A program made the translations under genes and the position numbers. The notes beneath the pieces are model-generated. The model had not been told where the DNA came from. It saw nothing but the letters and a program-made list of their open reading frames with translations, and searched no databases. From Sedimentibacter acidaminivorans (lineage in GTDB: Bacteria; Bacillota; Clostridia; Tissierellales; Sedimentibacteraceae), in NCBI RefSeq assembly GCF_017873955.1, contig NZ_JAGGKS010000005.1, positions 62,001-126,000 on the forward strand: a stretch of 64,000 nucleotides of DNA, read 5' to 3'. Of the stretch, positions 17,983 through 26,722 are shown piece after piece; the first letter of the stretch is position 1; every line of letters starts with the position of its first letter.

Positions 17983-19343
17983 AGGTTTTACTTATTAGAC
18001 CAAAACCTCATAAAGAAACAATTGGTCTTCAACATGTAATGATATGCGAACCTTTAGAGTTAGAGTACCTAGTTTCAAATATACCTGAAAAAATAAAAAC
18101 AGAGATAAGTATTAAAATTATCGATTTAATAGTAGAAAAAAAATCGTATGAAGAAATTATGATAAAAGAAAAACCTGATTTTGTGTTATTTACAGGTTAT
18201 ATAACTCATGTTGGGGTTATTAAGAAGCTAGCTAGTATTTCTAAAGAATTATATCCTAAAATTATTACGGGTGTAGGTGGTGTTCATTCAGAGGTTGTGT
18301 CAGAAGATTTTAAGTCCGAATATATAGATTTTATTTATGATAAAAATGGAATTGATGGTTTTAATTTAACATTAGATATGTTGCTTGAAAATGAAACTGT
18401 TGAAAAAATAAATATGGAGCTTGGTAAGTTAGGACCTAAAAAGACAATATTTAACTATAAATATCCAGACAGAAGTTCAGTTTCAAAATATAGAAGTAAA
18501 TATTACTACATGTTTCACAGCCCTTGTGCCTTAATTAAAACTTCATTTGGGTGCCCATACAATTGTAGTTTTTGTTTTTGTAAGGAAATTACAAATGGAA
18601 AATATTTTAGAAGAGAAATAGAAGATGTGTTAGGAGAACTAGAAATAATTAAAGAAGATGAAGTATATATAGTAGATGATGATTTTTTACATGATACTAA
18701 ATATTTACTTGAATTTATAAATGGACTTAAAAGAAAAAATATAAAGAAGAAATTTTTAGTTTATGGTAGAGCGGATTTTATAGCTGAAAATAAGGATATA
18801 TTAGTTAAATTGAAAAATTATGGATTACAAGCTGTAATAGTTGGAATTGAGTCGGTTAGAGAACAAGACCTCAAAGAATATAATAAAAAAACTACTAAAA
18901 ATATTAATGAAGAATGTATTAATATATTAAAAGAATTAGAAATAGAGCTTTACGCTACATTAATTATTCCGCTAGATTTTACTAGAAATGATTTTAGAGA
19001 ACTTACATCATGGTTAAGGCGACTTAATGTTAGATTTGTTAATCTTCAGCCACTGACTCCGCTACCTGGAACTGAAATATTTGAATCATACCTAGATGAT
19101 TTATTGGTAAAAAGAGAACAATATGAATTATGGGATATGGCTCATGTTGTTCTAAAGCCAGAATTTATGAGTATACGAAAATTTTATTTTGAACTGTTGA
19201 TATCATATTATAGAATAATTATGAGACCAAAACATGTATTAGCCTTAATAAAGAAATATGGCATTAAATCTAATTTAAAAATGCTTGTTGGCAGTAGTTT
19301 TGTTAGCTTTCAGTATATTCAGAAGATTGTGAGGGGTTACTAG
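17979..19343 (+). CDS. B12-binding-domain radical SAM protein 2
   Basis: A 454-residue radical SAM enzyme with an N-terminal B12-binding-like domain (start MKVLLIRPKP, GVGGVH at 98-103) and the cluster motif CPYNCSFC at Cys192, Cys196 and Cys199, again followed by a CK dipeptide (Cys201). The downstream IVDDDFLHD and VIVGIESVREQDLKEYNKKT segments are radical SAM barrel strands. The C-terminal region DMAHVVLKPEFMSIRKFYFELL closely parallels protein 4. Its initial ATG overlaps the methyltransferase stop (ATGA). It shares cysteine positions 192/196/199 with protein 4, suggesting duplication. Exact chemistry is unknown. Confidence 0.85.
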   Translation: MKVLLIRPKPHKETIGLQHVMICEPLELEYLVSNIPEKIKTEISIKIIDLIVEKKSYEEIMIKEKPDFVLFTGYITHVGVIKKLASISKELYPKIITGVGGVHSEVVSEDFKSEYIDFIYDKNGIDGFNLTLDMLLENETVEKINMELGKLGPKKTIFNYKYPDRSSVSKYRSKYYYMFHSPCALIKTSFGCPYNCSFCFCKEITNGKYFRREIEDVLGELEIIKEDEVYIVDDDFLHDTKYLLEFINGLKRKNIKKKFLVYGRADFIAENKDILVKLKNYGLQAVIVGIESVREQDLKEYNKKTTKNINEECINILKELEIELYATLIIPLDFTRNDFRELTSWLRRLNVRFVNLQPLTPLPGTEIFESYLDDLLVKREQYELWDMAHVVLKPEFMSIRKFYFELLISYYRIIMRPKHVLALIKKYGIKSNLKMLVGSSFVSFQYIQKIVRGY

Positions 19344-20665
19344 TGAAAAAAATATTACTTATTCAACCAAGCCCATATGACCAAAATCATAAACCTATAA
19401 AGAAAAAGAAATTATATTTTGTGGGACTTGCAATGCCACTTTTAGCAGCTATGATGCCTAAAGATTGGGAAACAGAAATAATACTAGAAATATTAGAAGA
19501 TATTCCAATGGATACAGATGCGGATTTAATTGGAATTAGTACCATGGGTCATGGTGTAATAAGGTCAATTGATATTGCAAAAGCATTTCGTGATAAGGGA
19601 AAAACTGTTGTACTTGGTGGTTATATGGCAAGTATAATGGCAGAAGAAGCTACTAAATATTGCGATAGTGTTGTGGTTGGAGATGCAGAGTTAGTATGGA
19701 AAGAATTGCTCGATGATTTTGAAAAAGGTCAACTTAAAAAAATATATGAAAGAAATTTAGATAAAGGAGTATTTTCCACTCCTATTCCAAGGTTTGATTT
19801 AATTATAAATAAAAATATTGGGGACTTTTTACCTGTACAAGCAGGAAGGGGATGTCCAAATACATGTAGCTTTTGTTCTGTAGCATGTTTATATAAGGGC
19901 AAATATATAAAAAAACCTCTAGAAGAAGTTGTAAGAGATATTAAGCAGGTAAAAGATTTAGGATACAAAAAATTTCTGCTACTTGACGATAATATTTTTT
20001 CAGATAGAGAGTATTTAGGGAAACTATTGAAAGAAATTAAAAATTTAAATATGGAATGGATGAGCCAGTGTGATATTCGCATTGGTAAAGAAAATGAACT
20101 ATTAAAAACTCTGGCAGACAGTGGTTGCACTACACTTAGTTTTGGACTTGAAAGTATTTCAAAAGAAAGTTTAGTTGCTATGAATAAGGGCTGGGCAAAT
20201 CCATCGAAATATCCTGAATTAATTAAAAATATTCAATCATATGGCATTGATGTATCAACAGAAATGGTTGTAGGAGGAGAAGGTGATACTTTACAATCCA
20301 TTAAAATGACTAAAAAATTTATTGAGGATAATAAAATTTCTGTTCCAAGGTTTTATATTTTAACTCCTATACCAGGAACTAAATTCTTTACTGATATGAC
20401 AGATGCAGGGCGTTTGATAAAAGATAATATTTATTCCTTTGATGGTACAGAAGCAGTTCATAAGCCAGTGAATATGACACCTGATGAATTAACAAATGCT
20501 TATTGGGAGTTGTATGAAGAATTGTTTACTATAAAATCAATTGTTAAGAGAAATATTTTAAGACAAGAATTTTTAAAAAAACCAGGTAAATATTTATTTT
20601 ATTCTATAGTAAATCTTTATTATAGATATCAAATTAAAAGAAAAATTACACCTAATATATTTTAG
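19343..20665 (+). CDS. B12-binding-domain radical SAM protein 3 (more BchE/hopanoid-enzyme-like)
   Basis: A 440-residue radical SAM enzyme that differs from the other three in its C-terminus. It starts at GTG 19343, sharing one base with the previous stop, and has GAGGGG upstream. The N-terminal domain has the B12-fold pattern LIGISTMGHG and VVLGGYMASIM. The cluster motif is CPNTCSFC (Cys171, Cys175, Cys178). The order YKKFLLLDDNIFSD, CTTLSFGLES and VVGGEGDTLQS is typical of the large BchE/MiaB-like group with cobalamin domains. It probably catalyses a step distinct from proteins 1, 2 and 4. Confidence 0.85.
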   Translation: MKKILLIQPSPYDQNHKPIKKKKLYFVGLAMPLLAAMMPKDWETEIILEILEDIPMDTDADLIGISTMGHGVIRSIDIAKAFRDKGKTVVLGGYMASIMAEEATKYCDSVVVGDAELVWKELLDDFEKGQLKKIYERNLDKGVFSTPIPRFDLIINKNIGDFLPVQAGRGCPNTCSFCSVACLYKGKYIKKPLEEVVRDIKQVKDLGYKKFLLLDDNIFSDREYLGKLLKEIKNLNMEWMSQCDIRIGKENELLKTLADSGCTTLSFGLESISKESLVAMNKGWANPSKYPELIKNIQSYGIDVSTEMVVGGEGDTLQSIKMTKKFIEDNKISVPRFYILTPIPGTKFFTDMTDAGRLIKDNIYSFDGTEAVHKPVNMTPDELTNAYWELYEELFTIKSIVKRNILRQEFLKKPGKYLFYSIVNLYYRYQIKRKITPNIF

Positions 20666-20680
20666 AAAGGCATTGTATAT

Positions 20681-22042
20681 ATGAAAATATTGTTAGTCAG
20701 ACCACCAAGAATTAAACAAGCAATAACTTTAAGTGATTTCATGTTTTCAGAACCAATTGGACTTGAAATGGTTTATGGTGTTCTAAAAGAGGATTATGAA
20801 GTAGAGATATTTGATATGATGATAGAAAGTACGATATTATCAGATAAAATTAAAGAATATAAACCAAATGCTATAGGTATTACTAGCTTGTGTATAGATG
20901 TAAAAAAAGTAATTGAATTATGTACGGAAGTGAAAAAAACAGATAATAATATAATGACCATAGTTGGAGGTACACAAACTTATCTTAATGCAGAATCCTT
21001 TTTTAATGATGATGTGGATCATATTTTTGAATATACAAATAAAGAAAACCTTGAAATTTTTTATAGTTTTATTTGCAGTAGTAAAATACAATTAGTTGAC
21101 GGAATTAGATCAAAAGAACTTGGATATAAATCTACAGGAAAAGCAGGACGAAACGAGTATATGCTGCCAGATAGGACATCTACAAAAAAATATCGTAGTG
21201 AATATTCGTACTTTGGATACAGACCAGCTGCGATTATGGAATTTGGAACGGGTTGTGAAAAAGTATGTGATTTTTGTTTAAGGTGGAGGATAGAAGGTGC
21301 AAAAGAAAAGTTAATTGATATAAACCTTACAAAAAAAGATTTAGCAAGTATCAAAGAACCTACAATAATGTTTATGGATAATGATTTTTTTACAAACAAA
21401 GAAAAAATAGAAACTCTTATAAATCTTATCAAAGAATTCAACTTAAAAAAGAATTATATAATGTATGCTTCAGTAGCAGGAATAATAAAATATAAGGAAT
21501 ATGTACAAGAATTAGCAGAATTAGGGTTAAAGGCATTATTAGTTGGCTATGAAACCTTTGATGATAATGAACTGATTAAATATAAAAAGAAGTCAACCAC
21601 TACAGATAATTATTTGGCAGCAGAAATATTAAAAGAAGCTAAGATTGATGTGTGGGCCTCGTTTATGGCTCATCCTGATTGGAGTAAAAAAGATTTTAAA
21701 TTATTTAGAACATATATTAAAGATTTAAAACCACAAATAACTTCTATCAGTCCATTAACACCATTTCCTAATTTGCCAATGTACAAGGAATATGAAAATA
21801 GACTTATATATAGTGCAGATGATTATGAAAAGTGGAGTTTTGGGCAAGTGATGATAAAACCATCTCAAATAAGTTTGAGAACATATTACTATGAACTTTT
21901 AAAAACCAATTTATATGTAAATTTATTTGTAAACAAAAATACTGAAATGATAAAAAAATTTGGTATAAAAAATATTATTAGGATTTTAATGGGGTCAATT
22001 AAAGCAGCAAGTAAGTATATTAGCTTAATGATTGAAAACTAG
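20681..22042 (+). CDS. B12-binding-domain radical SAM protein 4
   Basis: A 453-residue radical SAM protein with an N-terminal cobalamin-binding-like domain (MKILLVRPPR, TIVGGTQT at 93-100) and cluster cysteines at 192, 196 and 199 (CEKVCDFC). The residues between the cysteines are unusually charged compared with CPYNC in protein 2, but the spacing is exact, so it should still bind the iron-sulfur cluster. The C-terminal FGQVMIKPSQISLRTYYYELL mirrors protein 2. It is the last gene of the cluster, 15 bases after protein 3. Paralogy with protein 2 suggests two related reactions on one scaffold. Confidence 0.83.
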   Translation: MKILLVRPPRIKQAITLSDFMFSEPIGLEMVYGVLKEDYEVEIFDMMIESTILSDKIKEYKPNAIGITSLCIDVKKVIELCTEVKKTDNNIMTIVGGTQTYLNAESFFNDDVDHIFEYTNKENLEIFYSFICSSKIQLVDGIRSKELGYKSTGKAGRNEYMLPDRTSTKKYRSEYSYFGYRPAAIMEFGTGCEKVCDFCLRWRIEGAKEKLIDINLTKKDLASIKEPTIMFMDNDFFTNKEKIETLINLIKEFNLKKNYIMYASVAGIIKYKEYVQELAELGLKALLVGYETFDDNELIKYKKKSTTTDNYLAAEILKEAKIDVWASFMAHPDWSKKDFKLFRTYIKDLKPQITSISPLTPFPNLPMYKEYENRLIYSADDYEKWSFGQVMIKPSQISLRTYYYELLKTNLYVNLFVNKNTEMIKKFGIKNIIRILMGSIKAASKYISLMIEN

Positions 22043-22184
22043 ACGCTTTTAAGTATACAATCCTGCTAAGATTGAATTATTGAATTGATTCATTATTTTA
22101 CAACCAAAATGTACGCTATATTAGAATATTATTATAATAATTGTAAATAATTTATATAATAAATATTCTATAGGAGTTGATTAT

Positions 22185-22430
22185 ATGAGCAATATGGATG
22201 ATTGGGGTGCTTGGAAGGCAACGTTAGGAAAAGCTGTTAAACTTGGTGAAGTTGTAGGCATGTCAGATGATACTATAAATAAAACGGCTGAAAAAGTGGG
22301 GACATTTCTTACAAACAACGTAGACCCAAGAAATGATCAAGAAAGATTATTAAAGCAATTATGGGATGTTGGAGATGAAGTAGATAGAGAAACTTTAGCA
22401 AAACTAGTTAAAAGGATATCTGTTAAATAG
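22185..22430 (+). CDS. DUF3243 family small protein
   Basis: An 81-residue soluble protein matching the DUF3243 family (Bacillus YmfJ is a member). The pattern WGAWKATLGKAV, then GMSDDTINKTAEKVGTFLTNNVDP, then ERLLKQLWDVGDE is characteristic. No catalytic residues are apparent, and the family has no assigned function. It has its own TAGGAG site, lies 142 bases after the radical SAM cluster and is followed by a strong terminator, so it may be a separate transcript. Confidence 0.88.
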   Translation: MSNMDDWGAWKATLGKAVKLGEVVGMSDDTINKTAEKVGTFLTNNVDPRNDQERLLKQLWDVGDEVDRETLAKLVKRISVK

Positions 22431-22457
22431 AAGTTTAATTTGATTATACTTAGAATT

Positions 22458-22493
22458 GCCGACTTAAGCGCTTGTTACTTAAGTCGGCTTTCT
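22458..22493 (+). terminator. Intrinsic terminator after the DUF3243 gene
   Basis: An 11-bp GC-containing stem (22458-22468 with 22478-22488) and a 9-base loop are followed by TTTCTT. It also separates the gene from the convergent desaturase gene. Confidence 0.85.
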
Positions 22494-22514
22494 TATTCAC
22501 AAATATTTACCATT

Positions 22515-23999
22515 TTACATAGTATTTAAAATTTCTTCGGTTACAATTTTACTAGAATTTAATACCAAGGATATCCCAGGACCAGGATGTAGAGAACTTC
22601 CCACAAAAAATAAATTATTAGCTTTATTGGATTTGAATTTTGGTCTAAAATAATTTGTTTGAGTTAAGGTAGTGCTAAGACCAAAAGCTGTCCCACCGTA
22701 AGCATTAAATGTACTTTCCATATCTAGAGGAGTAAGGTAGTTTTTATATACGATGTTTTCTTCTATATCATCCAACCCCTTTATAGTTTTTAATTCTTTA
22801 AAGATATCATTCATTAGAGTATTAATTGTATTTTTATCCCAAACTATTTCTTTGAAAAAGAGATTGGGTACACGAACCATAACATTAATACAATCTCCAT
22901 TATTTTTTACCATGCTTCTATCTATCCTACTAGGGCAATAAATATATAAAGTTGGATTTTTTGGTATAACACCTTTGAATGGTGATTCAATGCCTTCTTT
23001 AAAATTTTCACCTAAATATATATTGTGAACTGCTAATTGAGGATAACTTTTTTTTAATCCTAAATATATAATAAAAGTGGAACATGAGTATTTCATTTTA
23101 GCTAATTTTTTATCAGTATAATCATCTTTGTAATATTCATTTTTAATTAAGTTTTTCATAGAATAAGGAAAATCTGCGTTACATATGATAATATCTGCAT
23201 TTTCTATTCCTCTAGATGACTTTACACCAATTGCTTTATCATTTAAAAATAGAATTTCCTCTACGGGTACTTCTGTAATTATGTTTCCGCCAAGTTCATA
23301 TATTAGTTTTGATAGAGCATTAATAAAAGAGTACATACCTCCTTTAAGGTGCCATAAACCATACAGCTGAGAAACAACAGGAATTAATGTGTAAATGTTA
23401 GGACCATTATAAGGAGATATACCTACATACATTGACTGGAAGGCTAGAAATTGACGAAGTCTTTCATCTTTTACATATTTAGAAATAAAATCGTATGAAG
23501 TAGAAAGTGTATTGACTTCTAATGCTTTTATCAATGTTGTGAAATTGAAGAAATCTGTAATATCATCTTGAGATTTTTGTAAAAAATATTTATTTGCTAT
23601 TAAATATTTTTCATAAACATCAGACAAGAATTTGAAGTATCCTAATGAATCTTCTTTTGAAATTTTCTCTAAGGTTTTTGTTAAAGAAGAAAACTTGTTA
23701 TTAAAATCAATAGTTGTATCACCTGAAAAAAGTTTATAAGTAGGGTCAATTTCTATGAATTCTAAATAATCTGTATAGTTTTTTCCAATATAGGAGAACA
23801 CTTCTTTATAAGAATCAGGCATCATCAAAATAGAAGCTGACAAATCAAAATTAAAGTTTTTAGTTTCTAATATATTAACTCTTCCTCCAATTTTTTTATT
23901 CTTTTCATAAATAACAACTTCATATTCATTTTTTAAAAGTCTTAAAGCGGTTGTCAAACCACCAATTCCAGCACCAATAATAATTGCTTTTTTACTCAT
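22515..23999 (-). CDS. Phytoene desaturase/CrtI-like FAD-dependent oxidoreductase
   Basis: A 494-residue flavoprotein with the N-terminal dinucleotide motif GAGIGGLTTALRLL (about residues 9-22) and the following EKNKKIGGRVN, both typical of CrtI/CrtN desaturases and carotenoid isomerases. The middle region GPNIYTLIPVVSQLYGLWHLKGGMYS and the C-terminal VGSSLHPGPGISLVL are family hallmarks, the latter contacting FAD. Its length equals that of CrtN. No phytoene or squalene synthase gene is in view, so a carotenoid substrate is not established; saturation or desaturation of another isoprenoid lipid is equally possible. It converges on the radical SAM region. Confidence 0.9.
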   Translation of the reverse strand: MSKKAIIIGAGIGGLTTALRLLKNEYEVVIYEKNKKIGGRVNILETKNFNFDLSASILMMPDSYKEVFSYIGKNYTDYLEFIEIDPTYKLFSGDTTIDFNNKFSSLTKTLEKISKEDSLGYFKFLSDVYEKYLIANKYFLQKSQDDITDFFNFTTLIKALEVNTLSTSYDFISKYVKDERLRQFLAFQSMYVGISPYNGPNIYTLIPVVSQLYGLWHLKGGMYSFINALSKLIYELGGNIITEVPVEEILFLNDKAIGVKSSRGIENADIIICNADFPYSMKNLIKNEYYKDDYTDKKLAKMKYSCSTFIIYLGLKKSYPQLAVHNIYLGENFKEGIESPFKGVIPKNPTLYIYCPSRIDRSMVKNNGDCINVMVRVPNLFFKEIVWDKNTINTLMNDIFKELKTIKGLDDIEENIVYKNYLTPLDMESTFNAYGGTAFGLSTTLTQTNYFRPKFKSNKANNLFFVGSSLHPGPGISLVLNSSKIVTEEILNTM

Positions 24000-24128
24000 A
24001 AATTTAAACTCCTATAACTCATCTTTGCTTTATATTTATTATTTACAAAATTGTTAATATTTATAATAGTTTTATTAAATAATTATTATAAAGTATAAAC
24101 AATTACCAAAAAAATATTTGAAAACGTA

Positions 24129-24157
24129 TTGACATTCATTAATCCGAGGAATATAAT
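24129..24157 (+). promoter_or_regulatory. Consensus promoter upstream of the 166-residue hypothetical gene
   Basis: TTGACA (24129-24134) and TATAAT (24152-24157) are separated by 17 bases, a perfect sigma-A match. It can also serve the cstA gene that follows. Confidence 0.88.
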
Positions 24158-24188
24158 CAATTTAAAAGAACAGCAAGGATGATATCAT

Positions 24189-24689
24189 ATGAACAGTAAT
24201 GAATATTTAAACAAATTAAAAAGTAGTTTAACAAAATATTTTGACATTGAGTTAGATAAAGAATTGGGTGGAAGACAATTTTCTTTGTATGGTAGGTATT
24301 ACACCAGAAATTCTAAGTATTTTGCATTAAGAAAATTTGAAGTATATTCTTTTAAAATAAACGAGTATGTTCTTTATCATAATTGCAATAACTTAGATGT
24401 TGATTACATTAATGAATTAAAGGAATATATCAAAGACAATGTTGATAATATTGTGATAAGAGATAGTGAAACTATGTCAAGTGCAATAACTTTACTGATA
24501 TCGTCTGAGGAAGATATTGACAATGATACTATAAAGTCAGTAAAAAAGTTTAAGTTTTATAAGTCGTATGATTGGGGTTTTAAAGGGTGGGTTAACGTTA
24601 AGTTAATTTTAGTTAATTTGAAAACTAACCAAGCCTACTCCAATTCATTAGGAAGGAGGGAGAAAAAAAGATTTATATTTCTTAAATAA
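24189..24689 (+). CDS. Conserved hypothetical protein (possibly DUF8052-type)
   Basis: A 166-residue soluble protein that I do not recognise with certainty. The N-terminal MNSNEYLNKLKSSLTKYFDIE and the aromatic YGRYYTRNSKYFALRKFEVYSF stretch look like a small clostridial family I associate with DUF8052. It has no signal peptide, membrane helix or cysteine motif, apart from a single Cys in the YHNCNN stretch. The C-terminus is basic (GRREKKRFIFLK). It sits directly upstream of cstA, 24 bases away, under a consensus promoter, so co-expression with the transporter is likely. No function is proposed. Confidence 0.7.
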   Translation: MNSNEYLNKLKSSLTKYFDIELDKELGGRQFSLYGRYYTRNSKYFALRKFEVYSFKINEYVLYHNCNNLDVDYINELKEYIKDNVDNIVIRDSETMSSAITLLISSEEDIDNDTIKSVKKFKFYKSYDWGFKGWVNVKLILVNLKTNQAYSNSLGRREKKRFIFLK

Positions 24690-24713
24690 TTATATTTTTA
24701 AGGAGGAAATACA

Positions 24714-26348
24714 ATGAATTCATTAATACTAGTTTTGTCGGTTATTATTATTTTTATTATTGCTTATGCAACTTACGGTTCATATTTGTGTAAGACTTGG
24801 GGATTAGACCCGAAAAAACAAACTCCAGCTCATACAATGGAAGATGGAGTTGACTATTGTCCAGCAAAAGCACCAGTTTTACTTGGACACCATTTTGCTT
24901 CTATAGCAGGTGCAGGACCTATTGTAGGACCTATACAAGCAGCAGTATTTGGTTGGCTTCCAGTTATGTTATGGATTGTAATTGGATCTATATTTGTAGG
25001 AGGAGTTCATGATATGGGTGCTTTGTTTGCATCTGTAAGACATGATGGGAAGTCCTTAGGAGAAGTTATTCATTCAACTATGGGAGATACAGGTCGTAAA
25101 TTATTCTCTTGGTTTGCTTGGCTCACTCTTATTTTAGTAATTGCAGCATTTACAGCTATATGCGCTGGATTATTTGTATCAACTCCAGCTGCAGGTTCTA
25201 CTTCAATCTTATTTATAATTTTAGCAATTGCATTTGGATTCTTTGTTTATAGAAAAGGGGCAGGACTTGGTGTAAGTACAGTTGTTGGTGTTGTTTTATT
25301 GTTTGCATGCATATGGCTTGGAATGAGATTTCAATTTACAGCTGGTTTTACTAAAAGCACTTGGGTAATTATATTAGTTGCTTATATTACAGTTGCATCC
25401 GTTGCACCAGTTTGGATACTTCTTCAACCTAGAGATTATTTAAATTCATTTTTACTATATGCTATGATTATTGGTGCGGTTTTAGGATTAGTTATTCTTC
25501 ACCCAACAATAGAAGCTAAATCTTTTGTAGCATTTAATACAGGAAACATGAATTATTTATTCCCAATGTTGTTTGTAACTGTTGCATGTGGAGCTATATC
25601 TGGATTCCATGCTTTAGTTGGATCTGGAACAACCTCAAAACAAATAGACAATGAAAAAGATGTAAAATTAATAGGTTATGGATCAATGTTAATAGAAGGT
25701 GTACTTGCTACTATAGCAATTATAACTGCAACTTATATAGCAACACCAGAACTTGGAGAATTATTAAGTGACGGTGGACCTATGAATGTATTTGCAACAG
25801 GAATAGGTAATTTCATGCAATCTTTTGGAATACCATTTGAAACTGGTAAAGTATTTACATCTCTTGCTATTTCAGCTTTTGCTTTAACATCGCTAGATAC
25901 AGCAACTAGGCTTGGTAGATTTATATTCCAAGAATTATTTGACAATAGACAATCAGCTGATGAAAAAGCAAATGTATTAACAAATAAATATGTTTCAACT
26001 GTAATTACAGCAGGTCTTGGTGGATTGCTTGCAGTTATGGGTTACGCAAAAGTTTGGCCAATATTTGGATCTGCAAATCAATTGTTAGCAGCTTTAGCTT
26101 TACTAACATTGGCAGCATATCTAAAAAAATCTGGAAAGAGCAACAAAGTTGCAGTTATTCCAACAATATTTATGTTTGTTGTTACTTTTGCTGCATTAGT
26201 TTTATTAATAATTCAAAAATCGGCAGATTTTGCAACAAATTGGATACTAGTAATAATAGCTGCTATTCTATTAGTTTTAGCTGTAGTTCTTGCTAGATTT
26301 GGATATAAAACTTTGACAGAAACTACTGAAGAAAAAATTAAAGGATAA
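24714..26348 (+). CDS. cstA: CstA-family carbon starvation transporter
   Basis: A 544-residue membrane protein with about 15 helices. It begins with the characteristic YGSYLCKTWGLDP and carries HHFASIAGAGPIVGP, GGVHDMGALFASVRHDGKSLGE and DTATRLGRFIFQE, all strongly conserved in CstA/YjiY proteins that import peptides or pyruvate. It is shorter than the ~700-residue Escherichia coli CstA, as is common in Firmicutes. GGAGG precedes the ATG. A terminator at 26365-26399 separates it from a small gene and an ArsA-type ATPase on the same strand. These probably form one functional unit fed by readthrough. Confidence 0.93.
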   Translation: MNSLILVLSVIIIFIIAYATYGSYLCKTWGLDPKKQTPAHTMEDGVDYCPAKAPVLLGHHFASIAGAGPIVGPIQAAVFGWLPVMLWIVIGSIFVGGVHDMGALFASVRHDGKSLGEVIHSTMGDTGRKLFSWFAWLTLILVIAAFTAICAGLFVSTPAAGSTSILFIILAIAFGFFVYRKGAGLGVSTVVGVVLLFACIWLGMRFQFTAGFTKSTWVIILVAYITVASVAPVWILLQPRDYLNSFLLYAMIIGAVLGLVILHPTIEAKSFVAFNTGNMNYLFPMLFVTVACGAISGFHALVGSGTTSKQIDNEKDVKLIGYGSMLIEGVLATIAIITATYIATPELGELLSDGGPMNVFATGIGNFMQSFGIPFETGKVFTSLAISAFALTSLDTATRLGRFIFQELFDNRQSADEKANVLTNKYVSTVITAGLGGLLAVMGYAKVWPIFGSANQLLAALALLTLAAYLKKSGKSNKVAVIPTIFMFVVTFAALVLLIIQKSADFATNWILVIIAAILLVLAVVLARFGYKTLTETTEEKIKG

Positions 26349-26364
26349 TTATTGACGTTATTTA

Positions 26365-26398
26365 TAAAAGAGCTAACAAAAGCTGTTAGCTCTTTTTT
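26365..26398 (+). terminator. Terminator/attenuator after cstA
   Basis: A 12-bp stem (26365-26376 with 26384-26395), a 7-base loop and a T run. Because the following genes have no clear promoter of their own, it may reduce rather than stop transcription. Confidence 0.85.
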
Positions 26399-26418
26399 TA
26401 CAAGAAGGAGGAACTGTT

Positions 26419-26712
26419 TTGGATAATGAAAAAGTTAAAGAGTTTTTAAATAATTTTAAACTTTTCTTTCAAGGAGCTACTGATTTTAATAGAAAATCAC
26501 AATCTTTACTAATGAAAGAGTCCCATAATGAGATGGATGATTTTATACTTCTTTGCTTTGGCGATATTTTGGGTATTCCAATACCTACAAGTTATTACTC
26601 TTTAGAACTTTTGCCATTAATAGCTGATGATTTAGATGGTTGGCAGAGAAGAATGGTCAGCAGATTATATATCTGGGGAGAAAAATGGGGCGATTTTGAT
26701 TTAGACGCATAA
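26419..26712 (+). CDS. Small CstA/ArsA-associated protein (cory-CC-star-like)
   Basis: A 97-residue soluble protein between cstA and an ArsA-type ATPase. The segment DDFILLCFGDILGIPIPTSYYSLELLPLIADDLDGWQRRM resembles small proteins that accompany CstA and ArsA-type ATPases in actinobacteria, annotated as cory-CC-star proteins; those end in two cysteines, whereas this one ends in GDFDLDA. It starts at TTG 26419, supported by AAGGAGG seven bases upstream. It may be an accessory or regulatory partner of the transporter or ATPase. The family match is from memory of the motif. Confidence 0.65.
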   Translation: MDNEKVKEFLNNFKLFFQGATDFNRKSQSLLMKESHNEMDDFILLCFGDILGIPIPTSYYSLELLPLIADDLDGWQRRMVSRLYIWGEKWGDFDLDA

Positions 26713-26722
26713 GGAGGAAATT

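Noticed and set aside
13900-22042. Cobalamin riboswitch for the B12 radical SAM cluster
   Set aside because: No B12-box-like sequence is present in the short leader before 13978 or in the gaps of the cluster.
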